Assembly: GCF_000613285.1 (NCBI RefSeq)
Contig: NZ_BAIN01000006.1
Location: 1 to 64,000 of the forward strand
Direction of reading: 5' to 3'
Length of the DNA: 64,000 nucleotides
Source: Acetobacter papayae JCM 25143
Lineage (GTDB): Bacteria; Pseudomonadota; Alphaproteobacteria; Acetobacterales; Acetobacteraceae
Shown one piece after another: positions 1 through 9,358 of this stretch. Every line of letters begins with the position of its first letter. Position 1 is the stretch's first letter. A program made the position numbers and the translations under genes. Under the pieces are notes generated by a model, which ran no database searches, was not told where the DNA came from, and saw only the letters and a list, made by a program, of their open reading frames with translations.

Positions 1-28
1 CAGCATGACCGAACAGACGGCCTAAGAT

Positions 29-765
29 ATGGCGCGGCGTCGGGCTGATCAGCTCCTAGTTGACCGGGGGCAGGTCGAAAGCCGCAGTAAGGCACAGGCC
101 CTGATTATGGCAGGGCTTGTGTTCTCGGGGGAAAAGCGGATTGCCAAGGCGGGCGATCAGATTGCCGAGGAAACTCCGCTTGAAGTTCGTGGGCAGCCGC
201 ATCCATGGGTCTCACGCGGCGGTTGCAAGCTTGATCACGCTCTTGCCCATTTTAACCTCTCCCCGCAGGGGCTGACAGGGCTTGATGTCGGAGCGTCTAC
301 GGGCGGATTTACCGATGTGCTCCTGACCAACGGCGCGGAAAAGGTTTACGCCGTAGATGTGGGGCATGGGCAGCTTGCATGGAAACTCCGGGCGGACCCT
401 CGGGTGGTCGTTCTGGAAAAGTGCAATGCGCGACATCTCGACGAAACACTCATTCCGCAGCCGCCGCAGGCTATTGTCTGTGATGCTAGTTTTATTGGGC
501 TGAGAACCGTGCTGCCGGCTGCACTTGCTCTGGCAGCGCCGGATGCATGGGCGGTGGCCCTTATCAAACCCCAGTTTGAAGCAGGGCGTGAGCATGTGGG
601 CGCCAAGGGCGTGGTGCGTGATCCTGCCGTGCATGACGCCGTGTGCGCATGATAACAGAATGGTGGAGCGCCCTGCCCGGCTGGACTGTTCTGGGGGTTG
701 AGGCAAGCCCGATCACGGGACCGGAAGGAAACCGTGAGTTTCTGATTGCCGCGCGCCGGGTCTGA
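29..765 (+). CDS. tlyA: TlyA-family 2'-O-ribose rRNA methyltransferase (hemolysin A family), frame broken near 648
   Basis: The N-terminal S4 RNA-binding domain (about residues 3-60, beginning ARRRADQLLV) is followed by an FtsJ-like methyltransferase domain with the SAM-binding stretch GLDVGASTGGFTD. This is the standard TlyA layout; the family 2'-O-methylates 16S and/or 23S rRNA. The first frame stops at 650-652, but the family's C-terminal sequence (WWSALPGW, then ITGPEGNREFL) continues in the next frame from 649 to the stop at 763-765. One missing base near 648 restores a full-length protein of about 245 residues. The few bases upstream hold a possible end of another gene (stop at 23-25), too short to name. 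Confidence 0.85.
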
Positions 766-908
766 CGCGCGAGCGTTTCGATAGCGTTTCAAGCATTAAA
801 TTATTATTTCAGGTTTGCGCGCGTCTTTTGCATGGCAGCCACCTGTTTTTTTGTGTCAAACTCCTGAGAGGTCACAAACCTGTAACACTTGAAAGGGAGC
901 AACGCATC

Positions 909-1496
909 ATGCGCAAACTCGCAGCCTTGTTTGGCACAGCCTGTCTTATTGGTGCGACCGGTATCGCGCATGCGGGTCCCGTTGCTTCCTCACCCGCGAT
1001 CAGCCAGCCACGCCTGCATGAGTCCGGTGTTGGCCTTCTTAGCCGTTACGAACATGACGGTCTGGTGCTGGCGGATAACGTTCAGGCTGGTTCGCTGACC
1101 ATTCAAGCTGACCCGGCGGCCATTCAGGTCATGTCCGGCGAGGAAAGCAACCGCTATCGTCTGGCGTTGAAGGATATTCTTTCCGCCGCCGCGACATATG
1201 CCTATCTGTATTTTGGTCAGCATCCCGAAAAAGCGACTCTTGTTGTTACGGCAGATGTCCAGCGTGACGGTTTCAGCCATGCTAGCGCTTCCGCCGGTGC
1301 ACAAGACAATGCAGGCCCGGCGCTGACCATGGAAATTGCCCGCCCGTCTTTCCCTATTTCGGCTGATTCCCGGCCTGATGCCTATTCGGCCCAGACCATT
1401 GGCATGATCCTTGACCAGATTGACACGGGCAAGGTGAGCATGGCGCCGTGGTTGCGTTCAGCTCTGAAAAAACAGGCAGCGCTGCCACGTCAGTAA
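909..1496 (+). CDS. Exported protein of unknown function
   Basis: A 195-residue protein that I do not recognise. A clear Sec signal peptide (MRKLAALFG, hydrophobic core, cleavage near AHA-GP at about residue 23) sends it to the periplasm. The mature part is alanine and serine rich, with no cysteines or catalytic motif I can point to. I chose the ATG at 909 over the upstream in-frame start at 828 because a GAAAGGGAG ribosome binding site precedes it and the signal peptide then starts correctly. It stands alone between tlyA and rlmN and is followed by a strong terminator. Confidence 0.7.
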   Translation: MRKLAALFGTACLIGATGIAHAGPVASSPAISQPRLHESGVGLLSRYEHDGLVLADNVQAGSLTIQADPAAIQVMSGEESNRYRLALKDILSAAATYAYLYFGQHPEKATLVVTADVQRDGFSHASASAGAQDNAGPALTMEIARPSFPISADSRPDAYSAQTIGMILDQIDTGKVSMAPWLRSALKKQAALPRQ

Positions 1497-1553
1497 AATG
1501 ACAGGCCGGCGACGCAGGTAACAGGAAAAAGCCCATAAAAACCGATTATTGAA

Positions 1554-1583
1554 AGAGGCTGGTATCTGCCAGCCTCTTTTTTT
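1554..1583 (+). terminator. Rho-independent terminator
   Basis: A perfect 9-bp stem (AGAGGCTGG / CCAGCCTCT) with a 6-base loop runs into a tract of seven T. It lies 58 bases after the exported-protein gene and before rlmN, so it ends the upstream transcript. Confidence 0.9.
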
Positions 1584-1625
1584 GTTATAAGAACGGCCTT
1601 CTTCTCCAGCAACGCAGCCTGTCTT

Positions 1626-2852
1626 ATGTCCTCTTTTACTTCGTCCTCCCCTTCCCTCACGGCGGATGCGCATGCCGTAGCGCTCATGGATGAGCGTGAA
1701 CGCGCGCGTATTCTGGCCAAGGCTGCGCTTTTCAGTCCGCCATCTGCAACATTGCCGGATGGCCGTCGTGATCTTGTTGGTCTCTCGCGCGAAGAGATCA
1801 CGGATATTCTGGTCGAAATTGGTGAAAAACCTTTTCGAACCAAACAGTTATGGCACTGGATTTACCATCAGGGCGTAACGGATTTTTCTCTGATGAGTTC
1901 GATCGCCAAGCCGTTGCAGCAAAAGCTGGCCGAGCGTTTCATTATCGGACGGCCCGAACCGGCTACGGTGCAGACCTCATCAGATGAAACCCGGAAATTT
2001 CTTTTCCGCTTCCGTGACGGGCAGGAGGCGGAAACCGTCTATATTCCTGACCGCAGGGAGGACCGGGGCGCTGTCTGTATTTCATCGCAGGTGGGTTGCA
2101 CCCTTTCATGCACCTTCTGCCATACCGGTACCCAGAAGCTGGTGCGTAACCTTGGGGCTGCGGAAATTGTCAGCCAGTTCATGGCCGCCCGTGATTCTTA
2201 TGCGGAATGGCCCAGCCCCAGAGGGGAAACCCCGCGCCTGCTGTCCACCATCGTGCTGATGGGCATGGGGGAGCCGCTCTATAATTATGAGAATGTGGCC
2301 AAGGCCATGAAAATCATTATGGATGGCGAGGGTATCGGGCTTTCACGTCGCCGTATTACCCTTTCGACATCCGGTGTCGTGCCGCTGATGGATCGGTGCG
2401 GGGAAGAGCTTGGCATTAATCTGGCGGTTTCGCTCCACGCTGTGCGGAACGACCTGCGAGACCAGATTGTGCCCCTTAACCGTAAATACCCGATTGAGGA
2501 AGTTCTGGCCGCCTGCCGTCGTTACCCGGCGGCGAGCAACGCGCGACGCATCACGTTTGAATACATCATGCTGCGTGATGTTAATGACAGCGATGCGGAT
2601 GCGCGGGAACTGGTCCGGCTGATTTCGGGTATTCCTGCAAAGGTCAACCTTATTCCCTTTAACCCATGGCCGGGCAGCGACTATCGTCCATCCACCCGGG
2701 AGCGGCAGGCCAGATTTGCGGAAATCGTGATGAATGCGGGATTTGCATCCCCCATTCGCACGCCCAGAGGTCGCGATATTCTGGCGGCCTGCGGGCAGCT
2801 TAAAACCGCCAGCGAACGCGCCCGGGCGGGACAGGCACCGGCTGACGAGTAA
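1626..2852 (+). CDS. rlmN: 23S rRNA (A2503-C2)/tRNA (A37-C2) methyltransferase RlmN
   Basis: A radical SAM enzyme that methylates C2 of A2503 in 23S rRNA and A37 of some tRNAs. The 408-residue frame is intact. It carries the radical SAM cysteines in the CTLSCTFC motif (CX3CX2C), the [10 protein letters not shown] glycine-rich motif, and the C-terminal CG region that holds the methyl-carrying cysteine (AACGQL). An N-terminal extension of about 45 residues precedes the family core at LVGLSREEI. No clear ribosome binding site precedes the ATG at 1626, and an internal start is possible. Confidence 0.95.
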   Translation: MSSFTSSSPSLTADAHAVALMDERERARILAKAALFSPPSATLPDGRRDLVGLSREEITDILVEIGEKPFRTKQLWHWIYHQGVTDFSLMSSIAKPLQQKLAERFIIGRPEPATVQTSSDETRKFLFRFRDGQEAETVYIPDRREDRGAVCISSQVGCTLSCTFCHTGTQKLVRNLGAAEIVSQFMAARDSYAEWPSPRGETPRLLSTIVLMGMGEPLYNYENVAKAMKIIMDGEGIGLSRRRITLSTSGVVPLMDRCGEELGINLAVSLHAVRNDLRDQIVPLNRKYPIEEVLAACRRYPAASNARRITFEYIMLRDVNDSDADARELVRLISGIPAKVNLIPFNPWPGSDYRPSTRERQARFAEIVMNAGFASPIRTPRGRDILAACGQLKTASERARAGQAPADE

Positions 2853-2900
2853 TTTTTGCATCGATACAGACCATATGCGCACAAAGCAGACTGGTTTGAT

Positions 2901-2930
2901 GGTTGCCTCGGTGATAGGAGAGAGGCAACC
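2901..2930 (+). other. Hairpin between rlmN and argG
   Basis: A perfect 9-bp inverted repeat, GGTTGCCTC / GAGGCAACC, with a 12-base loop. A second partial partner for the 3' arm (ACTGGTT, from 2890) lies just upstream, so two pairings are possible. No T tract follows. It could be a weak terminator for rlmN or a leader element of argG; the sequence alone does not decide. Confidence 0.4.
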
Positions 2931-2962
2931 AGTTGTTGAGCGTGTTTCAGGAGCACAGTTGT

Positions 2963-4204
2963 ATGGGCATGACTTCCGCCAAAAAAGACGTCAAGAAAGT
3001 TGTACTTGCCTATTCAGGCGGGCTTGATACGTCTGTTATCCTGCGCTGGCTGCAGAAGACCTACCAGTGCGAAGTCGTGACATTTACTGCCGACCTTGGC
3101 CAGGGCGAAGAACTGGAACCCGCACGCAAAAAGGCGGAGCTGTTCGGCGTAAAGGAAATTTTTGTCGAAGACCTGCGCGAGACCTTCGTCAAGGACTTCG
3201 TTTTCCCGATGTTCCGCGCCAATACGCTTTATGAAGGGCAGTATCTGCTGGGCACCTCTATTGCCCGTCCGCTGATCGCCCAGAGGCAGATCGAGATTGC
3301 CGAGGCGGTTGGGGCCGATGCCGTGGCCCATGGTGCCACCGGCAAGGGCAATGATCAGGTTCGTTTCGAACTGGCTTACTATGCCCTCAAGCCCGATATC
3401 ACCGTTGTGGCTCCGTGGCGTGAATGGGATCTGACATCGCGTACCCGCCTGCTATCCTTTGCCGAGGAAAACCAGATTCCGATTGCCAAGGACAAGCGCG
3501 GCGAAGCCCCGTTCTCGGTTGATGCCAATCTGCTGCATTCGTCCTCCGAAGGCAAAATGCTGGAAGACCCGGCGATCGGCCCGGAAGAAATCGTGTTCCA
3601 GCGCACGATCTCTCCTGAATCTGCCCCCGATAAGGCAACGGAAATCACCATTGATTTCGTCAGCGGTGATCCGGTTGCCATCAATGGCGTGGCCATGTCT
3701 CCTGCAACCCTACTGACCGAGCTGAACAGGCTGGGCAAGGAAAACGGCATTGGCCGCCTTGATCTGGTGGAAAACCGCTTTGTAGGCATGAAGTCACGCG
3801 GCATTTACGAAACACCCGGTGGCACCATCCTGCTGACGGCGCATCGTAGCATCGAGTCCATTACGCTTGACCGTGAAGCCATGCACCTCAAAGACAGTCT
3901 GATGCCGCGTTATGCGTCCATCATCTATAACGGGCTGTGGTTCTCGCCGGAACGGCGGATGCTTCAGGCACTGATCGATGCTTCTCAGCACTCCGTGACT
4001 GGCCGTGTGCGGCTGAAGCTGTACAAGGGGAATGTGATCTGCGTTGGCCGCGAAAGCCCCAACAGCCTGTATGATACGCGTGTCGTGACCTTTGAGGACG
4101 ATGAAGGCGCGTATAATCAGGAAGATGCACAGGGCTTTATCAAGCTCAACGCCCTGCGCCTGCGCCTGGGTGCCCAGATCGGCCGCAAGGGTGGAACGCT
4201 GTAA
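2963..4204 (+). CDS. argG: Argininosuccinate synthase
   Basis: Joins citrulline and aspartate with ATP in arginine biosynthesis. The frame is intact and about 413 residues long, the usual size. The ATP pyrophosphatase P-loop AYSGGLDTS lies near the N-terminus, and the family stretches [13 protein letters not shown] and YETPGG follow. I chose the ATG at 2963 because an AGGAG lies 9 bases upstream; the ATG at 2969 is the alternative. Type I ArgG family. Confidence 0.96.
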   Translation: MGMTSAKKDVKKVVLAYSGGLDTSVILRWLQKTYQCEVVTFTADLGQGEELEPARKKAELFGVKEIFVEDLRETFVKDFVFPMFRANTLYEGQYLLGTSIARPLIAQRQIEIAEAVGADAVAHGATGKGNDQVRFELAYYALKPDITVVAPWREWDLTSRTRLLSFAEENQIPIAKDKRGEAPFSVDANLLHSSSEGKMLEDPAIGPEEIVFQRTISPESAPDKATEITIDFVSGDPVAINGVAMSPATLLTELNRLGKENGIGRLDLVENRFVGMKSRGIYETPGGTILLTAHRSIESITLDREAMHLKDSLMPRYASIIYNGLWFSPERRMLQALIDASQHSVTGRVRLKLYKGNVICVGRESPNSLYDTRVVTFEDDEGAYNQEDAQGFIKLNALRLRLGAQIGRKGGTL

Positions 4205-4251
4205 GCCTGCGTTTTACCCGACCAGACCTTTTAAAAGGAGCCTGAACGAAC

Positions 4252-4757
4252 ATGGTCCGTCATTTTCTGTCAAAATCTGGAACTCTTGCCGCTGTCATGG
4301 CGGCCTCTCTCGCGCTGACAGGCTGCGGGGCGCACAAGGATTCAGATGAAGATCTGACACCCACCCAGCAGATGGCCAAGCTTGTAGCCGAGCCGGGTGT
4401 GGTGAAGCTGAAAGACGGACTGGCTTACAAGGTTCTGGAATCAGGCCCCAAAAATGGCGAGCAGCCCAAGCTGGGCGATGTCATGATGCTGATCTATGAA
4501 GCCGACTGCCTGATGGGTCCATTTTTGACAGCTCCGAACAGCACGGCAACGGCGCTTATATGCAGATGCCGCTGAATGGTCTGGTCAAAGGCTGGATGGA
4601 GGCGCTGCCGCTCATGCATGTGGGTGATAGCTGGATGCTGTATGTGCCGCCGGAGCTGGGTTATGGCCATAAGGCCATGGGCGTTATTCCTTCCGATAGC
4701 CCGCTTATTTTCCGTATCCAGTTGCTGGGTGTTGAACATACCCATGCAATGCCCTGA
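4252..4757 (+). CDS. FKBP-type peptidyl-prolyl isomerase, lipoprotein; frame broken near 4510
   Basis: A lipobox signal (LALTGCGAHK) is followed by a spacer and an FKBP domain. The first frame is lost near 4510, but RLPDGSIFDSSE in the next frame and the later conserved motifs (WMEAL, YVPPELGYG, PLIFRIQLL) show the complete FKBP fold up to 4757. One missing base repairs it to about 168 residues. It probably folds outer-membrane or periplasmic proteins, like FkpA/Mip-type isomerases. An AAAAGGAG ribosome binding site precedes the ATG. Confidence 0.85.
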
Positions 4758-4773
4758 TCAGGCACAGGCGCGT

Positions 4774-4805
4774 ATGGGGGCCCTTTTTTCAGAAAAGGCC
4801 CCCAT
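4774..4805 (+). terminator. Possible terminator hairpin after the FKBP gene
   Basis: A near-perfect stem (ATGGGGGC and CTTTT on one arm, AAAAG and GCCCCCAT on the other, one bulged C) sits 17 bases after the FKBP stop. It lacks a clean downstream T tract, so termination is likely but not certain. Confidence 0.45.
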
Positions 4806-4825
4806 TTGCGTTTGATGGTGCAGAG

Positions 4826-5284
4826 ATGCGCATGATGCGTCGGGGAATTATGACGGTGGCGGCAGTTCTGCTGCTCGCGGGATGCTCTCCAAAAAGTCCC
4901 AAATCACTTTACGGCAATAATTGCGGCATCTGCCACCATGGTGGTGATGGCATGCCGGGTTCCGTGCCGCCTCTTGTCGGGCGTATAGACAAGATAGCCG
5001 CAACGCCTGAAGGGCGGCATTATCTGGCGGATGTGCTCATGCACGGTGTCAGCGGCAGGATCATGGCCAATGGCCAGCCCTATAATGCCGAAATGCCCCC
5101 TTTTCGCTACCTGAAGGATGAGGATGTAGCCAGTATCCTGACATGGCTTTCCGCCCGGGGCGGGAGAGAGAATGCCCCTGCCATCAGCCCATCGGATATT
5201 GCTGCGGCGCGTGCCGCTGCCAAGTCCGCAGGACAGGTGGCGGATGAACGCGATGCTCTGAACCGTCAGCACCCCATTCCCTGA
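4826..5284 (+). CDS. Monoheme c-type cytochrome, predicted lipoprotein
   Basis: A 152-residue periplasmic electron carrier. The N-terminus has a lipobox (LLLLAGCSP), so it is probably membrane anchored. The heme-binding motif is CGICHH (CXXCH), and a methionine in NAEMPPF is the likely distal heme ligand, as in class I cytochromes c. A basic or alanine-rich tail follows the heme domain. It could donate electrons to or receive them from periplasmic dehydrogenases, which are abundant in acetic acid bacteria. The partner is not in the window. Confidence 0.88.
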   Translation: MRMMRRGIMTVAAVLLLAGCSPKSPKSLYGNNCGICHHGGDGMPGSVPPLVGRIDKIAATPEGRHYLADVLMHGVSGRIMANGQPYNAEMPPFRYLKDEDVASILTWLSARGGRENAPAISPSDIAAARAAAKSAGQVADERDALNRQHPIP

Positions 5285-5322
5285 AATTTTGTATAACGTC
5301 ACTACGGATAGCAGTTACTCTC

Positions 5323-6318
5323 ATGCAGCGTATTTTTTCCGGTATCCAGCCTTCAGGCGTGCCCCAGCTAGGTAACTATCTCGGGGCCATTCGTAACTGG
5401 GTAAGCCTGCAGGCAGATCACGAGTGTATTTTCTGCCTTGTGGACATGCACGCCATTACGACATGGCAGGCACCGGAAGAACTGCGCCGTCATACGCTGA
5501 CACAGGCTGCCATTCTGCTCGCTTCAGGCATTGATGCCTCCAAGCATATCCTGTTCAACCAGTCTGCTGTGTCGGCTCATGCCCGGCTGGCGTGGATTTT
5601 TAACTGCGTTACCCGTCTTGGCTGGCTCAACCGTATGACCCAGTTCAAGGACAAGGCTGGCAAGGACCGGGAAAATCATTCATCCGGGCTGTACGTGTAT
5701 CCTAACCTGATGGCGGCAGATATTCTGGCCTACAAGGCAACTCGTGTCCCCGTGGGTGAAGACCAGAAGCAGCATCTGGAACTGGCGAACGATATCGCGC
5801 AGAAGTTCAACCACGATTACGGGGTTGAGTTTTTCCCGCAGGTTGAGGCCCTTATTCCGACAGCCGCTGCCCGGGTCATGAGCCTGCGCGATGGCACCAA
5901 GAAAATGTCCAAGTCGGACCCATCTGCCCAGAGCCGTATCGAGCTGACGGATGATGCAGATACCATCGCCCTGAAAATCCGCCGTGCCAAAACCGATACG
6001 GAAGTGCTGCCAGCGGAACCGGAAGGCCTTGCAGATAGACCTGAAGCCCGCAACCTTGTCGCCATCTATGCAGCGCTGGCGGATATGAGTGCCCAGCAGG
6101 TACTCGACCAGCATCAGGGGCAGGGTTTTGGTCCGTTTAAAGCGGCGCTGACAGAGGTTGTGGTGCAGGCCATTGCTCCTATCGGTGCGGAAACGACCCG
6201 CCTGCTTGGTGATGAAACGCATCTGCTGAACACCCTGCGTCTGGGTGCGCAGCGGGCTCAGGCCATTGCGGAACCGATTGTCAGCGAAGCGGAAAAGCTT
6301 GTGGGTTTTTTAAAATAG
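5323..6318 (+). CDS. trpS: Tryptophanyl-tRNA synthetase
   Basis: A class I aminoacyl-tRNA synthetase of 331 residues, intact. The HIGH-like signature is in the N-terminal GIQPSG...[11 protein letters not shown] stretch, and the KMSKS signature reads [14 protein letters not shown]. Length and motif order match bacterial TrpS. Confidence 0.97.
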   Translation: MQRIFSGIQPSGVPQLGNYLGAIRNWVSLQADHECIFCLVDMHAITTWQAPEELRRHTLTQAAILLASGIDASKHILFNQSAVSAHARLAWIFNCVTRLGWLNRMTQFKDKAGKDRENHSSGLYVYPNLMAADILAYKATRVPVGEDQKQHLELANDIAQKFNHDYGVEFFPQVEALIPTAAARVMSLRDGTKKMSKSDPSAQSRIELTDDADTIALKIRRAKTDTEVLPAEPEGLADRPEARNLVAIYAALADMSAQQVLDQHQGQGFGPFKAALTEVVVQAIAPIGAETTRLLGDETHLLNTLRLGAQRAQAIAEPIVSEAEKLVGFLK

Positions 6319-6429
6319 CCTGACCGCCCTGCCCCGTTAAAGTCGGGAGGCTGCCAGACGCTTGACCGGGAGGCTGAAACTTCCCATCCTGCCGTGCAGT
6401 TTTTCGTTATGTTTTTACGGGGCAGAACA

Positions 6430-7080
6430 ATGGATCTGATCAAAGTTCTCGAAACGCGGTACACAACCAAGGCCTATGATCCGAGCCGCACGCTGTCGGA
6501 TGAAACGGTAACCCAGCTACTGGCTTCGTTGCGTTACAGCCCTTCCTCAGTTAATTCGCAGCCATGGCATTTTATCGTGGCGGATACGGCAGAAGGTAAG
6601 GAACGCCTGGCCAAGGCACTCACCGGGCCGTTCAGCTATAATGCGCCCAAAGTGCGCGATGCCTCTCATGTTGTGGTGCTGTGTGCGCGTGACACGCTTG
6701 AACCCGCCTATCTGGATACCCTGCTGGCGCAGGAAGATGCCGATGGCCGTTTCGCTAATGAGCAGGCGCGTGATGCGCAGGGCAAGACCCGCTCAGGCTA
6801 TGTCAATCTGCATGAGCAGGCTGGAGATGTCCCCCAGTGGGCGGAAAAACAGACCTATATTGCGCAGGGCTTCCTGCTTCTGGCTGCCGGTCTGCTAGGT
6901 GTGGATGCAACGCCGATGGAAGGGTTTGATGCTGCAGCTCTGTCGGAAGAATTCAACCTCAAAGCTCAGAACCTGACGCCTGTGGTGCTGGTCTCGCTTG
7001 GTTATCATGCGGAGAGCGATTTCAACGCCAAGCTGCCGAAGTCACGCCTTAAGGCTGATGTCGTGTTTTCACGCGCCTGA
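6430..7080 (+). CDS. NAD(P)H-dependent nitroreductase (NfsB-like)
   Basis: A 216-residue FMN-dependent oxidoreductase of the nitroreductase family. Family marks are the N-terminal RYTTKAYDP, the FMN-contacting RYSPSSVNSQPWHF, and the C-terminal GYHAESDFNAKLPKSR. This resembles dihydropteridine reductase/oxygen-insensitive NAD(P)H nitroreductase NfsB. I chose the ATG at 6430, since the upstream start at 6394 would add 12 residues not seen in the family. Confidence 0.9.
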   Translation: MDLIKVLETRYTTKAYDPSRTLSDETVTQLLASLRYSPSSVNSQPWHFIVADTAEGKERLAKALTGPFSYNAPKVRDASHVVVLCARDTLEPAYLDTLLAQEDADGRFANEQARDAQGKTRSGYVNLHEQAGDVPQWAEKQTYIAQGFLLLAAGLLGVDATPMEGFDAAALSEEFNLKAQNLTPVVLVSLGYHAESDFNAKLPKSRLKADVVFSRA

Positions 7081-7099
7081 GGGGTAAGCCTCAACTAAT

Positions 7100-7132
7100 G
7101 GTATCACCCGCTTGTAACAGGCGGGTGATACC
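7100..7132. terminator. Bidirectional terminator between convergent genes
   Basis: A perfect 12-bp stem, GGTATCACCCGC / GCGGGTGATACC, with a 9-base loop. It lies between the nitroreductase gene and the minus-strand DksA-type gene and can serve both. T tracts on either side are short. Confidence 0.7.
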
Positions 7133-7135
7133 CAT

Positions 7136-7399
7136 TTAACGAAGCTGACTATCCTTGCTGCCACGCCGGTTGATGGCGGAGAAACGTGGCTGTTTATCCC
7201 GCTCTGTCTGGCAGTCTATGCACAGTTTGACGCCGGGTAGCGCCTTGGCCCGTGCGGGGGGAATATCTTCACCACATTCACGGCAATGGGGTTCGCTTTC
7301 ACCCTGTGGGATATGAGCTCGAGCCCGCTTGACCGCATCGGCAACCGTATCGTCAATCTGATCCTGCACCGCACTATCCGGTGCCCAGCCACTGGCCAT
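7136..7399 (-). CDS. DksA/TraR-type C4 zinc-finger protein
   Basis: An 87-residue protein with the DksA/TraR zinc finger (CRECGEDIP ... CIDCQTERD). It lacks the long coiled coil of full DksA, so it resembles the short TraR/YbiI class, which can bind in the RNA polymerase secondary channel. Whether it acts on transcription here is inference. Confidence 0.85.
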   Translation of the reverse strand: MASGWAPDSAVQDQIDDTVADAVKRARAHIPQGESEPHCRECGEDIPPARAKALPGVKLCIDCQTERDKQPRFSAINRRGSKDSQLR

Positions 7400-7556
7400 G
7401 CTGATGCCTCTTTATGCTGCCTCAGTTCTGATTTGAACACTGTACGCTAGCATAGGCTCTGCCTTCTCGCTTTTGTCGATCCGACTCGGGGATGCGCAAA
7501 CACGAAAAGCAGAAGCAGGCTCGGCGATAGCGTTTTTTGGCAGGAAACGTGAGCAG

Positions 7557-9338
7557 TCAGAGGCTCTGTGCGGTGGCAAGGGCCTTACGGGTTATTTTGC
7601 CTGATTTGGTGGTGGGCAGTGCTTCGACAAAATGAATGTCGCGTAGGCCAGTCCACCGGCCGAGCGTTTTATTGACCTCTGTTATGAGGTCATCCGCTGT
7701 GGGGGGCGTGTCTGCACCAGTGTCGATCACGACATAGGCCACCGGGCGTTGCCCCCTGAGTGTATCGGCAACGGCTACAACGGCGCAGCTATGAACTGCC
7801 GGATGAATCGCGATGATTTTTTCGATCTGGATGCCCGAGATCCGTCTGCCTGAAACCTTGATGACATCGTCAGAGCGCCCAAGCATCCGCACGGCGTGAT
7901 CCGTGTCGATCATGCCTTCGTCAAAGCTGCGATAGTATTGCCCGGTGTCGTCCAGATACAGGTCCGGTGCATGGATTGAGTGCTCACGCCACACTCCTGC
8001 CAGACAGCCGGGTGGCAGCGGCAGTGCGAGCATGATCTCGCCACAGGGTTCGCCCGGTAGTGCTGGTGCAATAACGGGACGAAAACCCGGTGCAGGACGG
8101 CCGATCTCGTTTGCAAGGTTGGTTGGCTCAGGCTCGTGCAGGCCGAAAAAGTGAGCGGTGATGCTCCACCCGGTTTCCGTCTGCCACCAGTGATTGACAA
8201 CGGGCCGCTGAAAATATGACCGCGCCCAGTCGAGCAATGTCGGGTCCGCATATTCCCCGGCAACAAAAATACGGGCCAGTGTGGGTGGTGCCGGTGGGCA
8301 GATATGGCGGCTTTCCTGCCGTATCAGGCGCATTTGTGTGGGGGTGGTAAACAGGCATGTTACGGCATGCTCCGCACAGAGTGTGCGGATGGTGGAGGCC
8401 GAGGCCGAACCTTCCACTATGACACTGGTGCAGCCACTAATGAGGGGGGCGTAAACACCATAGGAATGGCCGACAACCCAGCCGAGATCCGATGTCGTGA
8501 AAAACGTATCACCCGGCTGGCAGCCGTAAACAAGCTCCATGGACAGGGCGAGTGCTACGGCATGCCCTCCATTGTCTCTTACAATGCCTTTGGCTTTTCC
8601 TGTCGTGCCGGATGTGTGGAGAATATAGAGCGGGTCTTCTGCCATTACGGGAACAGGTGGCACAGGGGCAGCCAGTTCCAGTGTATGGAAATCGTAGTCG
8701 CGTCCGGCCATCAGTCTGGTCGGGCATGCCGCCCGCTGCACAATGATGCAGGCCTGTGCTGTATGCGTAGCCCTTGCAAGAGCCTCCTGCAGAGCGGGTG
8801 TGGACGAAATGGCTGTGCGGCCCTGAAAGCTGCAACTGGCGGTGATGATGACTTTGGGGGCTACATCGTCAATCCGTGCGGCTAGTTCAGGTCCGGCATA
8901 TCCGGCAAAAACTACGACATGCACAGCACCCAGCCGGGCGCAGGCCAGCATGGCTATGGCGGTTTCAATCATTGTAGGCATGGAAATCAGGACACGATCT
9001 CCCTTCCCTACCCCTAGAGCGCGCAGGCCCCCGGCAAATCCGGCCACCCTGCCCTGCAACGCCTCGTAAGTTATGCTTTGCTGTTCCTTTGTGGCGCAGG
9101 AATGCCAGACAAGAGCGGTCTGGTCTGCGCGGCCATTTTCAACATGGCGGTCTAGCGCATTATGACAGGTGTTGAGAGTAGCACCAGTAAACCAGTCGTA
9201 CCATCCATCCTTCCGCACGCGGCATGCCGTGGCGGGGGGCTGCTTCCATGTAATGCGCTGTGCGGCTTCCAGCCAGAATGTCTCAGGCTGGGTTAGGGCT
9301 GCCGCGGTCATTGCTTCGTATGTTGTCCATGGAAGCAT
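7557..9338 (-). CDS. AMP-forming acyl-CoA synthetase (acetyl/propionyl-CoA synthetase type), last gene of the Nit1C operon
   Basis: An intact adenylate-forming enzyme of about 593 residues. It has the phosphate-binding motif HTSGTTGKAKG, the WWQTETGW motif, the hinge region LGRSDDVIKVSGRRI, and the C-terminal lysine in TTKSGKITRKAL. Layout and length match acetyl- or propionyl-CoA synthetases. I chose the ATG at 9338: it lies 20 bases after the NitH stop with a GGAG upstream, which makes this the tail gene of the cluster. A usual YxTGD motif is replaced by YRSFDEG, as in PrpE-like members. In this context it may activate a short carboxylic acid released by the nitrilase; the substrate is inference. 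Confidence 0.88.
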   Translation of the reverse strand: MLPWTTYEAMTAAALTQPETFWLEAAQRITWKQPPATACRVRKDGWYDWFTGATLNTCHNALDRHVENGRADQTALVWHSCATKEQQSITYEALQGRVAGFAGGLRALGVGKGDRVLISMPTMIETAIAMLACARLGAVHVVVFAGYAGPELAARIDDVAPKVIITASCSFQGRTAISSTPALQEALARATHTAQACIIVQRAACPTRLMAGRDYDFHTLELAAPVPPVPVMAEDPLYILHTSGTTGKAKGIVRDNGGHAVALALSMELVYGCQPGDTFFTTSDLGWVVGHSYGVYAPLISGCTSVIVEGSASASTIRTLCAEHAVTCLFTTPTQMRLIRQESRHICPPAPPTLARIFVAGEYADPTLLDWARSYFQRPVVNHWWQTETGWSITAHFFGLHEPEPTNLANEIGRPAPGFRPVIAPALPGEPCGEIMLALPLPPGCLAGVWREHSIHAPDLYLDDTGQYYRSFDEGMIDTDHAVRMLGRSDDVIKVSGRRISGIQIEKIIAIHPAVHSCAVVAVADTLRGQRPVAYVVIDTGADTPPTADDLITEVNKTLGRWTGLRDIHFVEALPTTKSGKITRKALATAQSL

Positions 9339-9358
9339 GGTTTTTGCTCCGTCTGGTT

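Noticed and set aside
212-706. Long minus-strand frame opposite tlyA
   Set aside because: It lies wholly over a recognised gene, has no family-like sequence, and shows the composition of an antisense shadow.
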